A stretch of 64,000 nucleotides of DNA from Actinomycetota bacterium (GCA_016870275.1 VGBZ01000001.1:62001-126000), one strand, 5' to 3'. Positions 1-8,862 are shown, counted from the first letter of the stretch. The notes: generated by a model from the letters alone, not told the origin. Numbers and translations are program-made.

Positions 1-348
1 CAGCACCTCACATCGGGTGGACACGCCATCATCCAGGCGTTCATCGCGGCACCGATCACCGAGCGGGAACGCAAGCTCGAGGTTCGCAGCGTCGATGCGT
101 CCGGTGTCACCCTCATCGCCACCGACGCGGATCCGCTCAGCGGGGCGGTCACCGGCGCCCACGTGGAGCTCATCGACGGCCTCCCGCCCAGGGTGCGTCC
201 GTGGAGGGTGGTCCCCGTGGCCATCGACGACCTCGACCGGTGGTTCAGCGACTGCGACATGGAGCTGCTCGGCCGGGACGGCGACTTCGACGGTTCACCG
301 TTCACGCCCTCGAGCGCCGGGTGTGTCAGTACCTACCGCTCCCCCTGA
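1..348 (+). CDS. C-terminal part of a protein of unknown function
   Basis: The reading frame is open from the first base of the window and ends with TGA at 346-348, giving the last 115 residues of a protein whose start lies outside. The fragment opens with QHLTSGGHAI and has an acidic middle section (VAIDDLDRWFSDCDMELLG). I see no membrane segment and no family motif I recognise. The frame has codon use like its neighbours, with G or C in nearly every third position, which supports it being coding. Its stop lies 36 bp from the stop of the convergent thioesterase gene. Confidence 0.6.
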   Translation, partial: QHLTSGGHAIIQAFIAAPITERERKLEVRSVDASGVTLIATDADPLSGAVTGAHVELIDGLPPRVRPWRVVPVAIDDLDRWFSDCDMELLGRDGDFDGSPFTPSSAGCVSTYRSP

Positions 349-384
349 CCGCTGCCCGGGTGATCCGGCAGGTGATGAGAGGAC

Positions 385-1308
385 TCAGAACGCCCGCAGC
401 TTGGCGATCTGGTGGGCGAGGGCGACGAGTTGACGGTCCTCGTCGAAGAGTTCGGCGGTCCCACTGGCATACCCGTCCGCAGCGCTCTGCGCCCGGGTGT
501 GCTGCAGCACCCACTCGGTCCGCACATCGTCGATGAAGCGGATGCCGATCTGCAGCGACAGGATCAGGAAGAAGCCGTGCTGGGTACCGATGCCTGCGCC
601 GACCGCCGGCCCGAGGACGTCACCTGGCACGGCGAGCAGCCCGGGCACCCATGTGGCGTCGGGGGCCATCGGTGACCGGTGGAACCGGAACCACGAGGAG
701 GCCTGCGGCTCCCCGGGTGGCACGTCGACCTGCCCCCAGTGCAGGTGGCCGTCGGCGAGTCGCCAGTCGGTCTGCCGGTGGTAGGGGATGTCGGCGAAAG
801 GGTTGTCGACGACCTTCGGGCGGGGCGAGTAGGCCTCGGGACCAGACACGTCGGGGAACACGGCGCCCTGCAGTCGGTGCGGTGTAGAGGGGGCACGCTC
901 GCCGAGCACGCAGGACACGAGCAGGTCGCTCCGTGACGGACCACGCAGGTCGATCGAGCCGGTGGCGTCCGGGTCGAGCGACCACAAGCGAGCCAACGCC
1001 TGAGCGGCACCCCGGCCCTGACGGAGGACCTCGACGTCGACGGCGACCGGTCCGCAGGGAACAGCCTGGGTGAACGTGGCATCGGCCGACACGAGCGACA
1101 GGTCCGGACGGTCGAGTTCGGTCACGGCCGCTCTGATGGCCGTCGCCATCGTGACACCGCCGAAGGCGTACACCACCCGCCACGCCTCGGGAATATCCGC
1201 TCGATAGCGGCCGGCGAGACCGTCCACCCGGTCAACTGCTGTGTCACGAACGATGTCACCGGGGGCGATGTCATCGACTGGAGTCGACGTGGGCTGAGGC
1301 TTCGGCAT
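385..1308 (-). CDS. Acyl-CoA thioesterase family protein (double hot-dog)
   Basis: Predicted to hydrolyse acyl-CoA thioesters to free acid and CoA in the cytoplasm. The 307 residues follow the layout of TesB-like 4HBT_3 proteins. An N-terminal hot-dog half carries the FGGVTMATAIRAA helix and a strand rich in PVAVDVEVLRQGRG. A C-terminal half ends with EWVLQHTRAQSAADGYASG and AHQIAKLRAF, as in the second hot-dog. I infer the family from this arrangement; the acyl chain specificity cannot be read from sequence. The ATG at 1308 is the only well-placed start. Divergent from the SRPBCC gene, with 80 bp between the two starts. Confidence 0.75.
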   Translation of the reverse strand: MPKPQPTSTPVDDIAPGDIVRDTAVDRVDGLAGRYRADIPEAWRVVYAFGGVTMATAIRAAVTELDRPDLSLVSADATFTQAVPCGPVAVDVEVLRQGRGAAQALARLWSLDPDATGSIDLRGPSRSDLLVSCVLGERAPSTPHRLQGAVFPDVSGPEAYSPRPKVVDNPFADIPYHRQTDWRLADGHLHWGQVDVPPGEPQASSWFRFHRSPMAPDATWVPGLLAVPGDVLGPAVGAGIGTQHGFFLILSLQIGIRFIDDVRTEWVLQHTRAQSAADGYASGTAELFDEDRQLVALAHQIAKLRAF

Positions 1309-1376
1309 GCCCCATGCTGACCGATGCTGGGGCGGTGGCGCGAACTCAGCGGATGGGCGGCGACCCGGAACCGTCG

Positions 1377-1382
1377 TATTCT
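1377..1382 (+). promoter_or_regulatory. Putative -10 element TATTCT, leaderless start
   Basis: TATTCT lies exactly 6 nt before the ATG at 1389. Transcription would then begin at or next to the start codon, as at 13 other genes in this window. Confidence 0.45.
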
Positions 1383-1388
1383 CCGGCC

Positions 1389-1856
1389 ATGTCCGAGTTG
1401 ACCGTTTCTGTGGATCTCGACGCCACCCCGGAGGAGGTCTGGGGCTACGTCGAGGATGTGGCCAGCCACGTGGAGTGGATGGAGGACGCTGTGGCGATCC
1501 GGTTCACCTCCTCGCAGACCTCAGGCGTCGGAACCACATTCGACTGCGACACCGCCATCGGACCGTTCCGACTCGTGGACCACATGGAGATCACCGAGTG
1601 GGTACCGGCGGCGGCCATGGGTGTTCGGCATGTCGGCATGGTGACCGGATCCGGAGTCTTCCGCCTCGAGCCGCTCGACGCAGGCCGCCGTACCCGCTTC
1701 ACCTGGACAGAGGAGCTGACGTTCCCGTGGTGGATGGGCGGTCCGCTCGGCGCCCGCATCGCCCGTCCGGTGCTCGGTCACGTGTGGCGACGGAACCTGG
1801 TCAACTTGCAGTCCGCTGTCGGCGACCACGTGCGGCGAGCCTCAGCGTCGACCTGA
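1389..1856 (+). CDS. SRPBCC family protein (polyketide cyclase/START-like fold)
   Basis: A 155-residue protein of the SRPBCC (Bet v 1-like) superfamily, small helix-grip proteins that bind hydrophobic ligands. The N-terminus ELTVSVDLDATPEEVWGYVEDV is the typical first strand and helix of these proteins. The C-terminal long helix (RPVLGHVWRRNLVNLQSAV) is where the fold closes its cavity. No catalytic residues can be assigned, and the ligand is unknown. I chose the ATG at 1389 rather than the upstream in-frame ATG at 1314 because the family fold begins right there and a -10 element sits 6 nt upstream. Stops 6 bp before the convergent rhomboid gene. Confidence 0.75.
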   Translation: MSELTVSVDLDATPEEVWGYVEDVASHVEWMEDAVAIRFTSSQTSGVGTTFDCDTAIGPFRLVDHMEITEWVPAAAMGVRHVGMVTGSGVFRLEPLDAGRRTRFTWTEELTFPWWMGGPLGARIARPVLGHVWRRNLVNLQSAVGDHVRRASAST

Positions 1857-1862
1857 GTCACC

Positions 1863-2726
1863 TCAGGCCAAGTCGCCTGAGAGTGTGATCGCAGCGAAGA
1901 TCGCCAAGGCCGTGACGCCGAGTCCGATCAACAGAAGGAAACCCTCCCGAATGCCCCGGGTCGTTTGAGGCCATGCCCGGGGTTGGACAACCGCTCCGGC
2001 CACCGCCCCGGCGAGCAACCCGCCGACATGCCCACCGATGGAGATGCCCGGCAACGTGAACGTGATGATCAAGTTGATCACCACGAGCCCACCGATGCCG
2101 GAGTTCCAGGGGTTCTGTCGGGCCCGCAACTGCAGCACAACGAGGGCGCCCATCAGTCCGAACACCCCGCCGGAGGCTCCGAGCGTGGGGGCGTCCGGGG
2201 AGAGCAGCATCACCCCGAGCGCACCGCCGAGCACCGAGACGAGATAGCACAACATGAAGTTCAGGTGCCCGAGCGCCCCTTCGAGCTCATTGGAGAGCAA
2301 CCAGAGCAGGAACATGTTCATGGCCAGGTGGAGTGGGCCGGAATGGAGGAATGCCCCGGTCACGAGCCGCCACCACTCGCCGTCGGCCACGAGGGGTCCC
2401 CAGGTGATGAATCGCTCGAAGATCGGCCCCCCGAGCGTCGTGATCGAACCCGCCGCCAGGCCGGCGATCACGAACGCCACCACGTTCGCCGCAATGAGGA
2501 CCTTCCCGACGACCACCTCGTCGGTCCCTCGGTTCGAACGTAGGACGGACGGCCCGCTCACCACCGGCGAGCGACGCGCTCCGGCAGAGACGCACTCCGG
2601 GCACTGGAACCCGACCGACGCCTGCACCATGCACTGCGGGCAGATCGGTCGCTCACAACGCTGGCATCGCACCCCTACGGGTCGGTCGGGGTGGCGGTAG
2701 CACGTGAGTGTGACCGTTGGTTCCAC
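1863..2726 (-). CDS. Rhomboid family intramembrane serine protease with N-terminal zinc-binding domain
   Basis: Predicted membrane protease that cleaves within transmembrane helices. The first 45 or so residues hold a B-box-like zinc site (CYRHP, CQRCERPICPQC, CPEC). About six or seven hydrophobic segments follow. Rhomboid hallmarks are present: the HSGPLHLAMNM motif that forms the oxyanion hole, GASGGVFGLMGA with the catalytic Ser, and a late HVGGLLAG helix with the catalytic His. I chose the GTG at 2726 (VEPTVTL) over the ATG at 2756 because TACGTT lies 6 nt before it. The ATG would add ten residues. Substrates are unknown. Confidence 0.87.
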   Translation of the reverse strand: MEPTVTLTCYRHPDRPVGVRCQRCERPICPQCMVQASVGFQCPECVSAGARRSPVVSGPSVLRSNRGTDEVVVGKVLIAANVVAFVIAGLAAGSITTLGGPIFERFITWGPLVADGEWWRLVTGAFLHSGPLHLAMNMFLLWLLSNELEGALGHLNFMLCYLVSVLGGALGVMLLSPDAPTLGASGGVFGLMGALVVLQLRARQNPWNSGIGGLVVINLIITFTLPGISIGGHVGGLLAGAVAGAVVQPRAWPQTTRGIREGFLLLIGLGVTALAIFAAITLSGDLA

Positions 2727-2732
2727 GGGATC

Positions 2733-2738
2733 AACGTA
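2733..2738 (-). promoter_or_regulatory. Putative -10 element TACGTT, leaderless start
   Basis: On the minus strand TACGTT lies 6 nt before the GTG at 2726. It overlaps the first codons of the longer alternative reading, so it also argues for the shorter rhomboid start. Confidence 0.4.
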
Positions 2739-2811
2739 CCGTCCGACTCCCGGCACCCCCGCCTCACCCTGGGCCGCAGCCGAGCGCTGTCTCAGTAGCG
2801 GAGTCCGGAAC

Positions 2812-3846
2812 TCAGCGGCGAGTGACCATCCTCAGCGCCTCAGCGAGGCTCCGCTCCCTCGCCACGGTGCGGAGCCCTTCCCAGAAACCCCACCCCCACC
2901 CGAGGTGCATGGCCACGAACGCTGCCGGGATCGCCAACTTGGCCCGAACCCCCGCCACCGTGCGGGCCACCAACACCGACGCCGCCGCCAACGCCAACCC
3001 GTAGACCGCAAACGGAGCCAACGCCACGCTCCGGAAACGACGCCACGGCAACAACACCGCACCCAGAACCATCGACGCCACCAACGACGGTGCCACGTAG
3101 TGCCGGACCGCCCCGGACTCCGGATGACGCAACAACGTCTCGACCTTGCCCCGACCGTAACGCCGGTACTGACGGGCGAAATTCTCCACCGTCGACGGAC
3201 AACGCCAGTCGATCCACATCTGGGGATCGAACAACAACTCCCGGCCCGACTGACGCAGCCGATAGTCGAACTCGAAGTCCTGATTGGTGACCATGTCGAC
3301 GTCCCAGCCGCCGAGTTCCCGGATCACCGCCACCGGATACGCCCCGAACGGAATGTGATCCACCACCCGAGCCGACGTCCCGTGGTGGTACACGCTGTTG
3401 CCCACCCCGAACGGAGATCCCAACGCCGCCGCCACCGCCCGACCCTGATCGGTCTCAGCCACCGCATCCTTCCGGCCACCCACACCCCCCCACCGGCCAG
3501 TCCGCAGGTGAGCCACCGCCCGCTCCACATAATCCGGCGCCAACACCGAGTGACCGTCGTTGCGAACCCACCACACCCCGCGCGCCGCACCGAGCGCCAC
3601 GTTCAACGAACTCGGCACGATCCGCTCCGGATTCACCAACAACTCCACCCGCGGATCAGCCGCTGCGAACTCCTCCACGATCGCCACCGTGTCGTCACTC
3701 GACTCACCATCGACCACGATCACCTGCAGATTCCGATACGTCTGGGACAACACCGACTCCAGACACCAGCGCAACGTCGCACCCTCATTGCGCACCGGCA
3801 CCACCACCGTCACCAGATCCCCCTGATCAACCAGCTCACCGGACAT
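2812..3846 (-). CDS. Glycosyltransferase family 2 membrane protein
   Basis: A 344-residue GT2 enzyme that would transfer a sugar from a nucleotide-sugar donor at the cytoplasmic face. The N-terminal GT-A domain shows VTVVVPVRNEGATL, VIVVDGESSDDT and a metal-binding-like VRNDGHS. NQDFEFDYRLRQSG matches the acceptor-side ED/QD region and is followed by RQYRRYGRGK. Two or three hydrophobic helices near the C-terminus (ALAPFAVYGLALAAASVLVA) anchor it. The ATG at 3846 overlaps the last codons of glgB by 11 bp, so it is translated from the same transcript. A longer in-frame extension to 4242 is antisense-like Ser/Arg-rich sequence and is not used. The acceptor is unknown, and the link to glucan metabolism is only positional. 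Confidence 0.82.
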   Translation of the reverse strand: MSGELVDQGDLVTVVVPVRNEGATLRWCLESVLSQTYRNLQVIVVDGESSDDTVAIVEEFAAADPRVELLVNPERIVPSSLNVALGAARGVWWVRNDGHSVLAPDYVERAVAHLRTGRWGGVGGRKDAVAETDQGRAVAAALGSPFGVGNSVYHHGTSARVVDHIPFGAYPVAVIRELGGWDVDMVTNQDFEFDYRLRQSGRELLFDPQMWIDWRCPSTVENFARQYRRYGRGKVETLLRHPESGAVRHYVAPSLVASMVLGAVLLPWRRFRSVALAPFAVYGLALAAASVLVARTVAGVRAKLAIPAAFVAMHLGWGWGFWEGLRTVARERSLAEALRMVTRR

Positions 3847-5779
3847 CGGGAACCGCCCCGGAATGAGCACCCGCCTCGACGGAGAGCACCACGACCGCGA
3901 GCGGCGGCAGGCTGAGCAGGAGGGAGCCCGGCTGGCCCTGCCACGGCGTGGTCCGGTCCGAACCGGTGCTGCCGTCGATGGGCAGATGGCCCGAGCCGCC
4001 GTACTCCGCAGCGTCGGTCGACAGCGCCACCCGCCACGGTCCGTCGACGGGGACACCGAGCCGGTAGCCCGGGCGGGGCACGGGGGTGAGGTTGGCCACC
4101 ACCACGGCGAACTGCTGGTCGTCGGTCGTCCGCCGGGCGAACGAGAACACGGACTGCTCACGGTCGTCGGCGTCGAGCCACCACCACGTCGACGGGTCGT
4201 CGTCACCGACCCACAGCGCCGGGACATCCCGCTGGAGCGCATTGAGGTCGGTGATCAGCCGCCGCACTCCCTCATGGAGTGGGTCGGCGAGCAGCGACCA
4301 ATCGAGTTCCCGGTCGTGGGACCATTCACGCCGTTGGGCCAGTTCGGTACCCATGAACACCAGCTGGCGCCCCGGGTGACACCACTGCCACGCCAAAAGG
4401 GACCTGAGGTTTCCTGCCTGCTGCCACGGGTCACCGGGCATCCGTTCGATCAACGATCGCTTGCCGTGCACCACCTCGTCGTGGCTGAGCGGCAGGATCC
4501 ACCGCTCGTCACCGGCGTAGACCATCGGGAAGGTGAGGTCGTGGTGGTGATGCGCTCGGTGCACGGGGTCGCGACCGAGGTACGCCAGTGTGTCGTGCAT
4601 CCAACCGAGGTTCCACTTCCGGGAGAAGCCGAGGCCGCCGGACTGGGAGGGCGCAGTGACCCCGGGCCACGAGGTCGACTCCTCGGCGAGGACGACCGCA
4701 CCCGGATGGTCACGGGCGATGACCTCGTTGAGCTCGCGTACGAACTCGATGGCCTCGAGGTCCTCACGGCCGCCGTGTTCGTTGGGAATCCATGCGCCCT
4801 CGGAGCGGGAGTAGTCGCGGTAGATCATCGAGGCCACTGCGTCGACGCGGAGTCCGTCGAAGCGGAACTCCTCGAGCCAGTAGAGGGCGTTGGCCACCAA
4901 GAAGTTCCGCACCTCCAGTCGACCGTGGTTGAACACGAGCGTCCCCCAATCTGGGTGTTCACCCCGACGAGGATCGTCGTGTTCATAGAGCGCAGTGCCG
5001 TCGAACTGCGCCAGTGCCCACGGGTCCCGGGGGAAGTGCGCCGGAACCCAGTCCACGAGCACGCCCACACCGGACTCGTGGAACGCCTCGATCAGCAACC
5101 GGAGGTCATCAGGTGTGCCGAGGCGGGCGTCCGGGGCGTAGTAGCCGGTGACCTGATAGCCCCAGGACCCGGCGAAGGGGTGCGTGGCGATCGGCATGAA
5201 CTCCACGTGGGTACAGCCCAGTTCGACCACCCACGCCGGCAACGACTCGGCCAGCTCGCGGTAGCTGTGCGAACGACCGTCGGGGTGCCGTCGCCAGGAC
5301 CCCAGATGGACCTCGTAGACCGAGGTGCGCCCGGAGTTGCGCTGGGCCCTCGCGGCTCGCCAGTCCGAACCCGCCGTCGACTGGCGCCACTGGTGGGACG
5401 AGCGCCACAGCACCGACGCCGTGGCGGGCGGTACCTCGGCGGCCGCAGCCATCGGGTCCGCTCGCAGCGTCGTGCGACCCGAGCGTTCCTCGATCATGTA
5501 CTTGTAGGCCTGCCCCTCCCTGGCCCGGACGTCGAGGCCGGCCCAGATCCCGAGGTCTCCGACCGGCTCAAGCGCCACGGCGTGGCGGGGATCCTCGCTC
5601 CAGTGGTTCCAGTCACCGACAACCCGGACCGATCGGGCGTTCGGAGCCCACACGGCGAACTGCGCACCTTCGTTGTCGATGAGATGTCCTCCGAGGACCT
5701 CCCAGAGCCGATGGTGTCGACCCTCGCCGAGGAGATGCCGGTCGACGTGGCCGAGCTGACCATCAACATTCACGATCAC
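3836..5779 (-). CDS. glgB: 1,4-alpha-glucan branching enzyme
   Basis: GlgB cuts alpha-1,4-glucan chains and re-joins them through alpha-1,6 bonds, making the branches of glycogen. The 647 residues comprise a CBM48 domain (FAVWAPNARSVRVVGDWNHW), the GH13 barrel and a C-terminal beta domain. Catalytic signatures are present: DGLRVDAVAS with the nucleophile Asp near residue 313, VVLAEEST with the acid/base Glu near residue 362, and LPLSHDEVVHGK with the transition-state Asp. The length is on the short side for the family and lacks the extra N-terminal module of some actinobacterial enzymes. The GTG start overlaps the maltokinase stop (GTGA), so TreS, maltokinase, GlgB and the glycosyltransferase look like one operon. 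Confidence 0.95.
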   Translation of the reverse strand: MIVNVDGQLGHVDRHLLGEGRHHRLWEVLGGHLIDNEGAQFAVWAPNARSVRVVGDWNHWSEDPRHAVALEPVGDLGIWAGLDVRAREGQAYKYMIEERSGRTTLRADPMAAAAEVPPATASVLWRSSHQWRQSTAGSDWRAARAQRNSGRTSVYEVHLGSWRRHPDGRSHSYRELAESLPAWVVELGCTHVEFMPIATHPFAGSWGYQVTGYYAPDARLGTPDDLRLLIEAFHESGVGVLVDWVPAHFPRDPWALAQFDGTALYEHDDPRRGEHPDWGTLVFNHGRLEVRNFLVANALYWLEEFRFDGLRVDAVASMIYRDYSRSEGAWIPNEHGGREDLEAIEFVRELNEVIARDHPGAVVLAEESTSWPGVTAPSQSGGLGFSRKWNLGWMHDTLAYLGRDPVHRAHHHHDLTFPMVYAGDERWILPLSHDEVVHGKRSLIERMPGDPWQQAGNLRSLLAWQWCHPGRQLVFMGTELAQRREWSHDRELDWSLLADPLHEGVRRLITDLNALQRDVPALWVGDDDPSTWWWLDADDREQSVFSFARRTTDDQQFAVVVANLTPVPRPGYRLGVPVDGPWRVALSTDAAEYGGSGHLPIDGSTGSDRTTPWQGQPGSLLLSLPPLAVVVLSVEAGAHSGAVPDVR

Positions 5780-7023
5780 TCCCGGTCGCCCGAAGCGGAC
5801 TGATCGTCCTCACCGAGGAGTTCCTCGACCGCCCGGATCGGCAGGTCCGCCAGGTCAGGGCGGTGGGACAACTCGTAGGCCACCTCGTAGACGGCCTTGT
5901 CGAGTTCGAACATGCTGAGCAGCCCGTCTCGGGCGGAACGGGTGGCAGGCAGCAGTCGATGGGCCTCGTCGAACGACGCATACCCCGACAGGAACGAGTT
6001 CACCGACCTGACCGCCCAGGCCTCTGCGAGCACCCGCACCTCGTCGTCGGGCACGGGCCACTCCCGGAGCGCCAATCCGGCGGCGTAGTGGAACGAACGG
6101 GTCATGCCGGCCACGTCCTTGAGCGGGGAGGACGGGCGGCGACGCTCCTGGACGGGCCGGGCCGGCTCACCCTCGAAGTCGAGCACCATCCAGCGGTCAC
6201 CGAGGCGCAGCACCTGCCCGAGATGCAGGTCACCGTGGATCCGGATCGCCGAACCGAGGTCGTCCGCGGACCGCAGTCGACGGTAGACCGCATCGATCCG
6301 GGCCGTTTCGAGCACACCTGCTGCGACGCGGCCTGCCTGGGCGGACATGTCGAGCGCCCACGCAGCACCATCGGCCGGCTCGACCCCGAATGTCTCTGCG
6401 AGCGCCACGTGGAGCTCAGCGACGTCACGGCCGAGACGCCGAGCCTCCTCGGCGAAGTCGAGGCGGCAGTCCCGAGGTGGTCGGCGCCGATTCAGCACCT
6501 CCCGGAGCGAGTCCATGGTCAGACTCACCCCGTCGCCGCGGGCCCGTTCGTAACGGCGGAGGACCGCAAGGTCGGTATCGCCTCGACGCCAGACCTCGAG
6601 CGGCACGGGAACCCCGCCGAATCCCGCCCGACCGAGAGCCTCGGTCACCTCGACGTCGGGGTTGGGTCCGCGAGTGATCCGTCGGAACACCTTCAGGATG
6701 TATCGCTCGTCGAGAACCAGGGATGTGTTCGACTGCTCCCCGGACTCCGGGCGGATGGTCGCGAACTCCAGTCCGGGTTCCACGTGTGTGCAGAATGCCG
6801 ATGCGAGGACGGAATCGACCAGAGCGTCGTAGATGTACACGGTGCCCCCTGGTCCGGAGAACTCACCCAGGTACGCCACATCGGGGACCTCTTCGGGGAC
6901 CACGTCGGCGACCCCGAGCGGGATCTGGTAGAGGTGGCCGACAGGCTCACGTGAGGTCCGCACCTCGGCGAGGACCCACAGCAACGCCGGCCACGAATCG
7001 ACGAGCGTCTCGACCCGACGCAC
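5776..7023 (-). CDS. mak: Maltokinase (true N-terminus probably further upstream)
   Basis: Phosphorylates maltose with ATP to maltose-1-phosphate, the GlgE substrate. The kinase lobe shows IRIHGDLHLGQVLR (catalytic loop), MVLDFEGEP (metal-binding Asp) and SPLKDVAGM, the set typical of Pep2/Mak proteins. The only standard start codon is the GTG at 7023. The same frame is open upstream to 7131 and encodes LPSFLSAQRWFAASGDP, which matches the N-cap of mycobacterial Mak (LPxWLxxQRWYAGR). A GTG start would therefore cut off a conserved N-terminus. No ATG, GTG or TTG exists between 7024 and the in-frame TAG at 7132-7134. The true start may be ATC or CTG, or the protein may be made by reading through from TreS. 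Confidence 0.9.
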   Translation of the reverse strand: MRRVETLVDSWPALLWVLAEVRTSREPVGHLYQIPLGVADVVPEEVPDVAYLGEFSGPGGTVYIYDALVDSVLASAFCTHVEPGLEFATIRPESGEQSNTSLVLDERYILKVFRRITRGPNPDVEVTEALGRAGFGGVPVPLEVWRRGDTDLAVLRRYERARGDGVSLTMDSLREVLNRRRPPRDCRLDFAEEARRLGRDVAELHVALAETFGVEPADGAAWALDMSAQAGRVAAGVLETARIDAVYRRLRSADDLGSAIRIHGDLHLGQVLRLGDRWMVLDFEGEPARPVQERRRPSSPLKDVAGMTRSFHYAAGLALREWPVPDDEVRVLAEAWAVRSVNSFLSGYASFDEAHRLLPATRSARDGLLSMFELDKAVYEVAYELSHRPDLADLPIRAVEELLGEDDQSASGDRE

Positions 7024-7161
7024 CTCGACGACCGGATCGCCGGACGCAGCAAACCACCGCTGCGCCGACAGGAACGACGGGAGCAGCGTTGTCAGCTGGG
7101 CGGCGAAGCGTGGAGCGTCGATGATCTCGTCCTAGTCGACGGAGGGGTCCGGGGGGAACTA
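7024..7161 (-). other. In-frame TreS-maltokinase junction with two TAG codons
   Basis: On the minus strand treS ends ...TSPNLG-TAG (7159-7161). Eight sense codons follow (FPPDPSVD), then a second TAG (7132-7134), then 36 codons that lead without a frame change into maltokinase. The last 30 or so of these codons encode the conserved maltokinase N-cap. Both genes share one frame, and TreS-maltokinase fusions are known in bacteria, so the locus looks like a fusion interrupted by amber codons. An AGGACGAG sequence next to ATC-ATC could instead serve a rare ATC start. Which applies cannot be decided from sequence. Confidence 0.6.
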
Positions 7162-8850
7162 TCCCAGGTTCGGTGAGGTTCCGGGATCGGCGAGATCGAA
7201 CCAGAGGAACCCGTAGGGCGGCAGGGTTACGTAGTACGGCAGATCCCCGATCGCCGGGAATGCCACCCGCCCGAGCATCTCGACCGGAACGCTCCCGGCG
7301 AGGTGCGCAAGGAACAACTCCGCCGGCTGAGCCGCCGAGGAGAAGTTGGCCACACACAGGACCGGCCGGGTATCGAATCCATCGAGCGGCGTACGGAGGT
7401 ATGCGAACACCGAGGGCGTTGAGACCTCCAGGATCTCGAACCCTCCGATGCCGAACACGTCGTGCTGCTGACGGACGTAGATGAGATGGCGCAACCAGTT
7501 GAGGAACGACGCTCCGTCACGCTGCTCGGCCTCCACGTTGACCGAGGCGAAGCCGTAGACGGGGTCCATGAGCGGCGGCAGGTACAACTGGGCGAAATCC
7601 GCCGAGGAGAACCCGCCGTTGCGATCCGGACTCCACTGCATCGGTGTTCGCACTCCGTCGCGATCACCGAGGTAGATGTTGTCGCCCATTCCGATCTCGT
7701 CGCCGTAGTAGAGGATCGGAGTCCCGGGCAGGCTGAACAACAGGGCATGCAGGAGTTCAGCCTGCCGGCGGTCGTTGTCGAGGAGAGGGAACAGACGGCG
7801 ACTGATCCCGACGTTGCGACGCATACGCGGGTCGGCGGCGTACTCGGCGTACATGTAGTCGCGTTCCTCGTCGGTCACCATCTCGAGCGTGAGTTCATCG
7901 TGGTTCCGCAGGAAGATCCCCCACTGGCACCCGAATGGCACTTCCGGTGTCCGGGCGAGGATCTCCTTGACCGGCGTGGACTCCTCACGTCGCAACGCTG
8001 AGAACATGCGCGGCATCAACGGGAAGTGGAAACACATGTGGCACTCATCGCCGCTGCCGAAGTAATCCACGACGTCCTCAGGCCACTGGTTCGCCTCTGC
8101 GAGCAGGACTCGGTTGGGAAAGCGTTCGTCGACCTCCTTGCGCAGGCGGCGCAGGAAGTCGTGCGTGGCGGGAAGGTTCTCCCCGTTGGTTCCGTCCTCC
8201 TCGTACAGGTAGGGAACGGCGTCGAGTCGGAGCCCGTCGAGCCCTATTCCCAACCAGTGCGCCACCACGTCCAGCATTTCCTGCTGGACGTCGGGGTTGG
8301 CGTAGTTGAGGTCGGGCTGATGATGGAAGAACCGGTGCCAGTAGTACTGCTCCCGGTTGGGATCCCAGGTCCAGTTGGACCGTTCCGAGTCGACGAAGAT
8401 CACTCGAGCTTCCGACCAACGCCGGTCGTCGTCGTTCCACACGTAGTAGTCGGCCTTGGGGTTGGTGCGGTCGGTGCGCGATTCGACGAACCATGGGTGC
8501 TGATCCGAGGTGTGGTTGACCACCAGATCAGCGATCACGCGGATCCCACGTCGGTGGGCGGCGTCGAGGAGTTCTGCTGCGTCCTCAGTCGTTCCGAAGT
8601 CCGGATGGACGCTGAGGAAGTCTGAGATGTCGTAGCCGCCGTCCCTGAGCGGCGATGGATAGAACGGCAACAGCCAGACACAGTCGATGCCGAGCCACTG
8701 CAGGTAGGGGAGCTTGTCGATCAACCCACGGAGGTCACCGTTGCCGTCACCGGACGCGTCGTAGAACGCCCGAACGGACAGTTCATAGAAGATCGAGCGA
8801 CGGAACCAGTACGGGTCGGCATTGATCTGCTGGCCGGCGGGAGGACGCAC
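7159..8850 (-). CDS. treS: Trehalose synthase (maltose alpha-D-glucosyltransferase)
   Basis: Interconverts trehalose and maltose, feeding maltose to maltokinase. The 563 residues start WFRRSIFYELSVRAFYDASGDGNGD, the classic TreS opening, and contain a complete GH13 barrel. Catalytic motifs are DGLRLDAVPYLYEEDGTNG with the nucleophile Asp near residue 209, VLLAEANQWPEDV with the acid/base Glu near residue 250, and FLRNHDELTLEMV. I use the GTG at 8850, which has TACGCT 6 nt upstream. The longer open frame to 9219 runs into the divergent gene. It ends with TAG, the only TAG stop in the window, and the frame continues into maltokinase. Confidence 0.94.
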   Translation of the reverse strand: MRPPAGQQINADPYWFRRSIFYELSVRAFYDASGDGNGDLRGLIDKLPYLQWLGIDCVWLLPFYPSPLRDGGYDISDFLSVHPDFGTTEDAAELLDAAHRRGIRVIADLVVNHTSDQHPWFVESRTDRTNPKADYYVWNDDDRRWSEARVIFVDSERSNWTWDPNREQYYWHRFFHHQPDLNYANPDVQQEMLDVVAHWLGIGLDGLRLDAVPYLYEEDGTNGENLPATHDFLRRLRKEVDERFPNRVLLAEANQWPEDVVDYFGSGDECHMCFHFPLMPRMFSALRREESTPVKEILARTPEVPFGCQWGIFLRNHDELTLEMVTDEERDYMYAEYAADPRMRRNVGISRRLFPLLDNDRRQAELLHALLFSLPGTPILYYGDEIGMGDNIYLGDRDGVRTPMQWSPDRNGGFSSADFAQLYLPPLMDPVYGFASVNVEAEQRDGASFLNWLRHLIYVRQQHDVFGIGGFEILEVSTPSVFAYLRTPLDGFDTRPVLCVANFSSAAQPAELFLAHLAGSVPVEMLGRVAFPAIGDLPYYVTLPPYGFLWFDLADPGTSPNLG

Positions 8851-8856
8851 GTCCCC

Positions 8857-8862
8857 AGCGTA
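8857..8862 (-). promoter_or_regulatory. Putative -10 element TACGCT, leaderless start of treS
   Basis: TACGCT on the minus strand lies 6 nt before the GTG start at 8850. It faces a second -10-like element (8896-8901) that serves the divergent gene, so both promoters share 57 bp. Confidence 0.45.

Noticed and set aside
3847-4242. N-terminal extension of the glycosyltransferase
   Set aside because: The extra 132 codons are Ser/Arg/Pro-rich and lie inside glgB. The GT2 domain begins directly after the ATG at 3846.
3863-5803. Open frame of 646 codons on the plus strand opposite glgB
   Set aside because: It is a codon-position shadow of a GC-rich gene. The translation has no family motifs, while the opposite strand encodes a complete GlgB.
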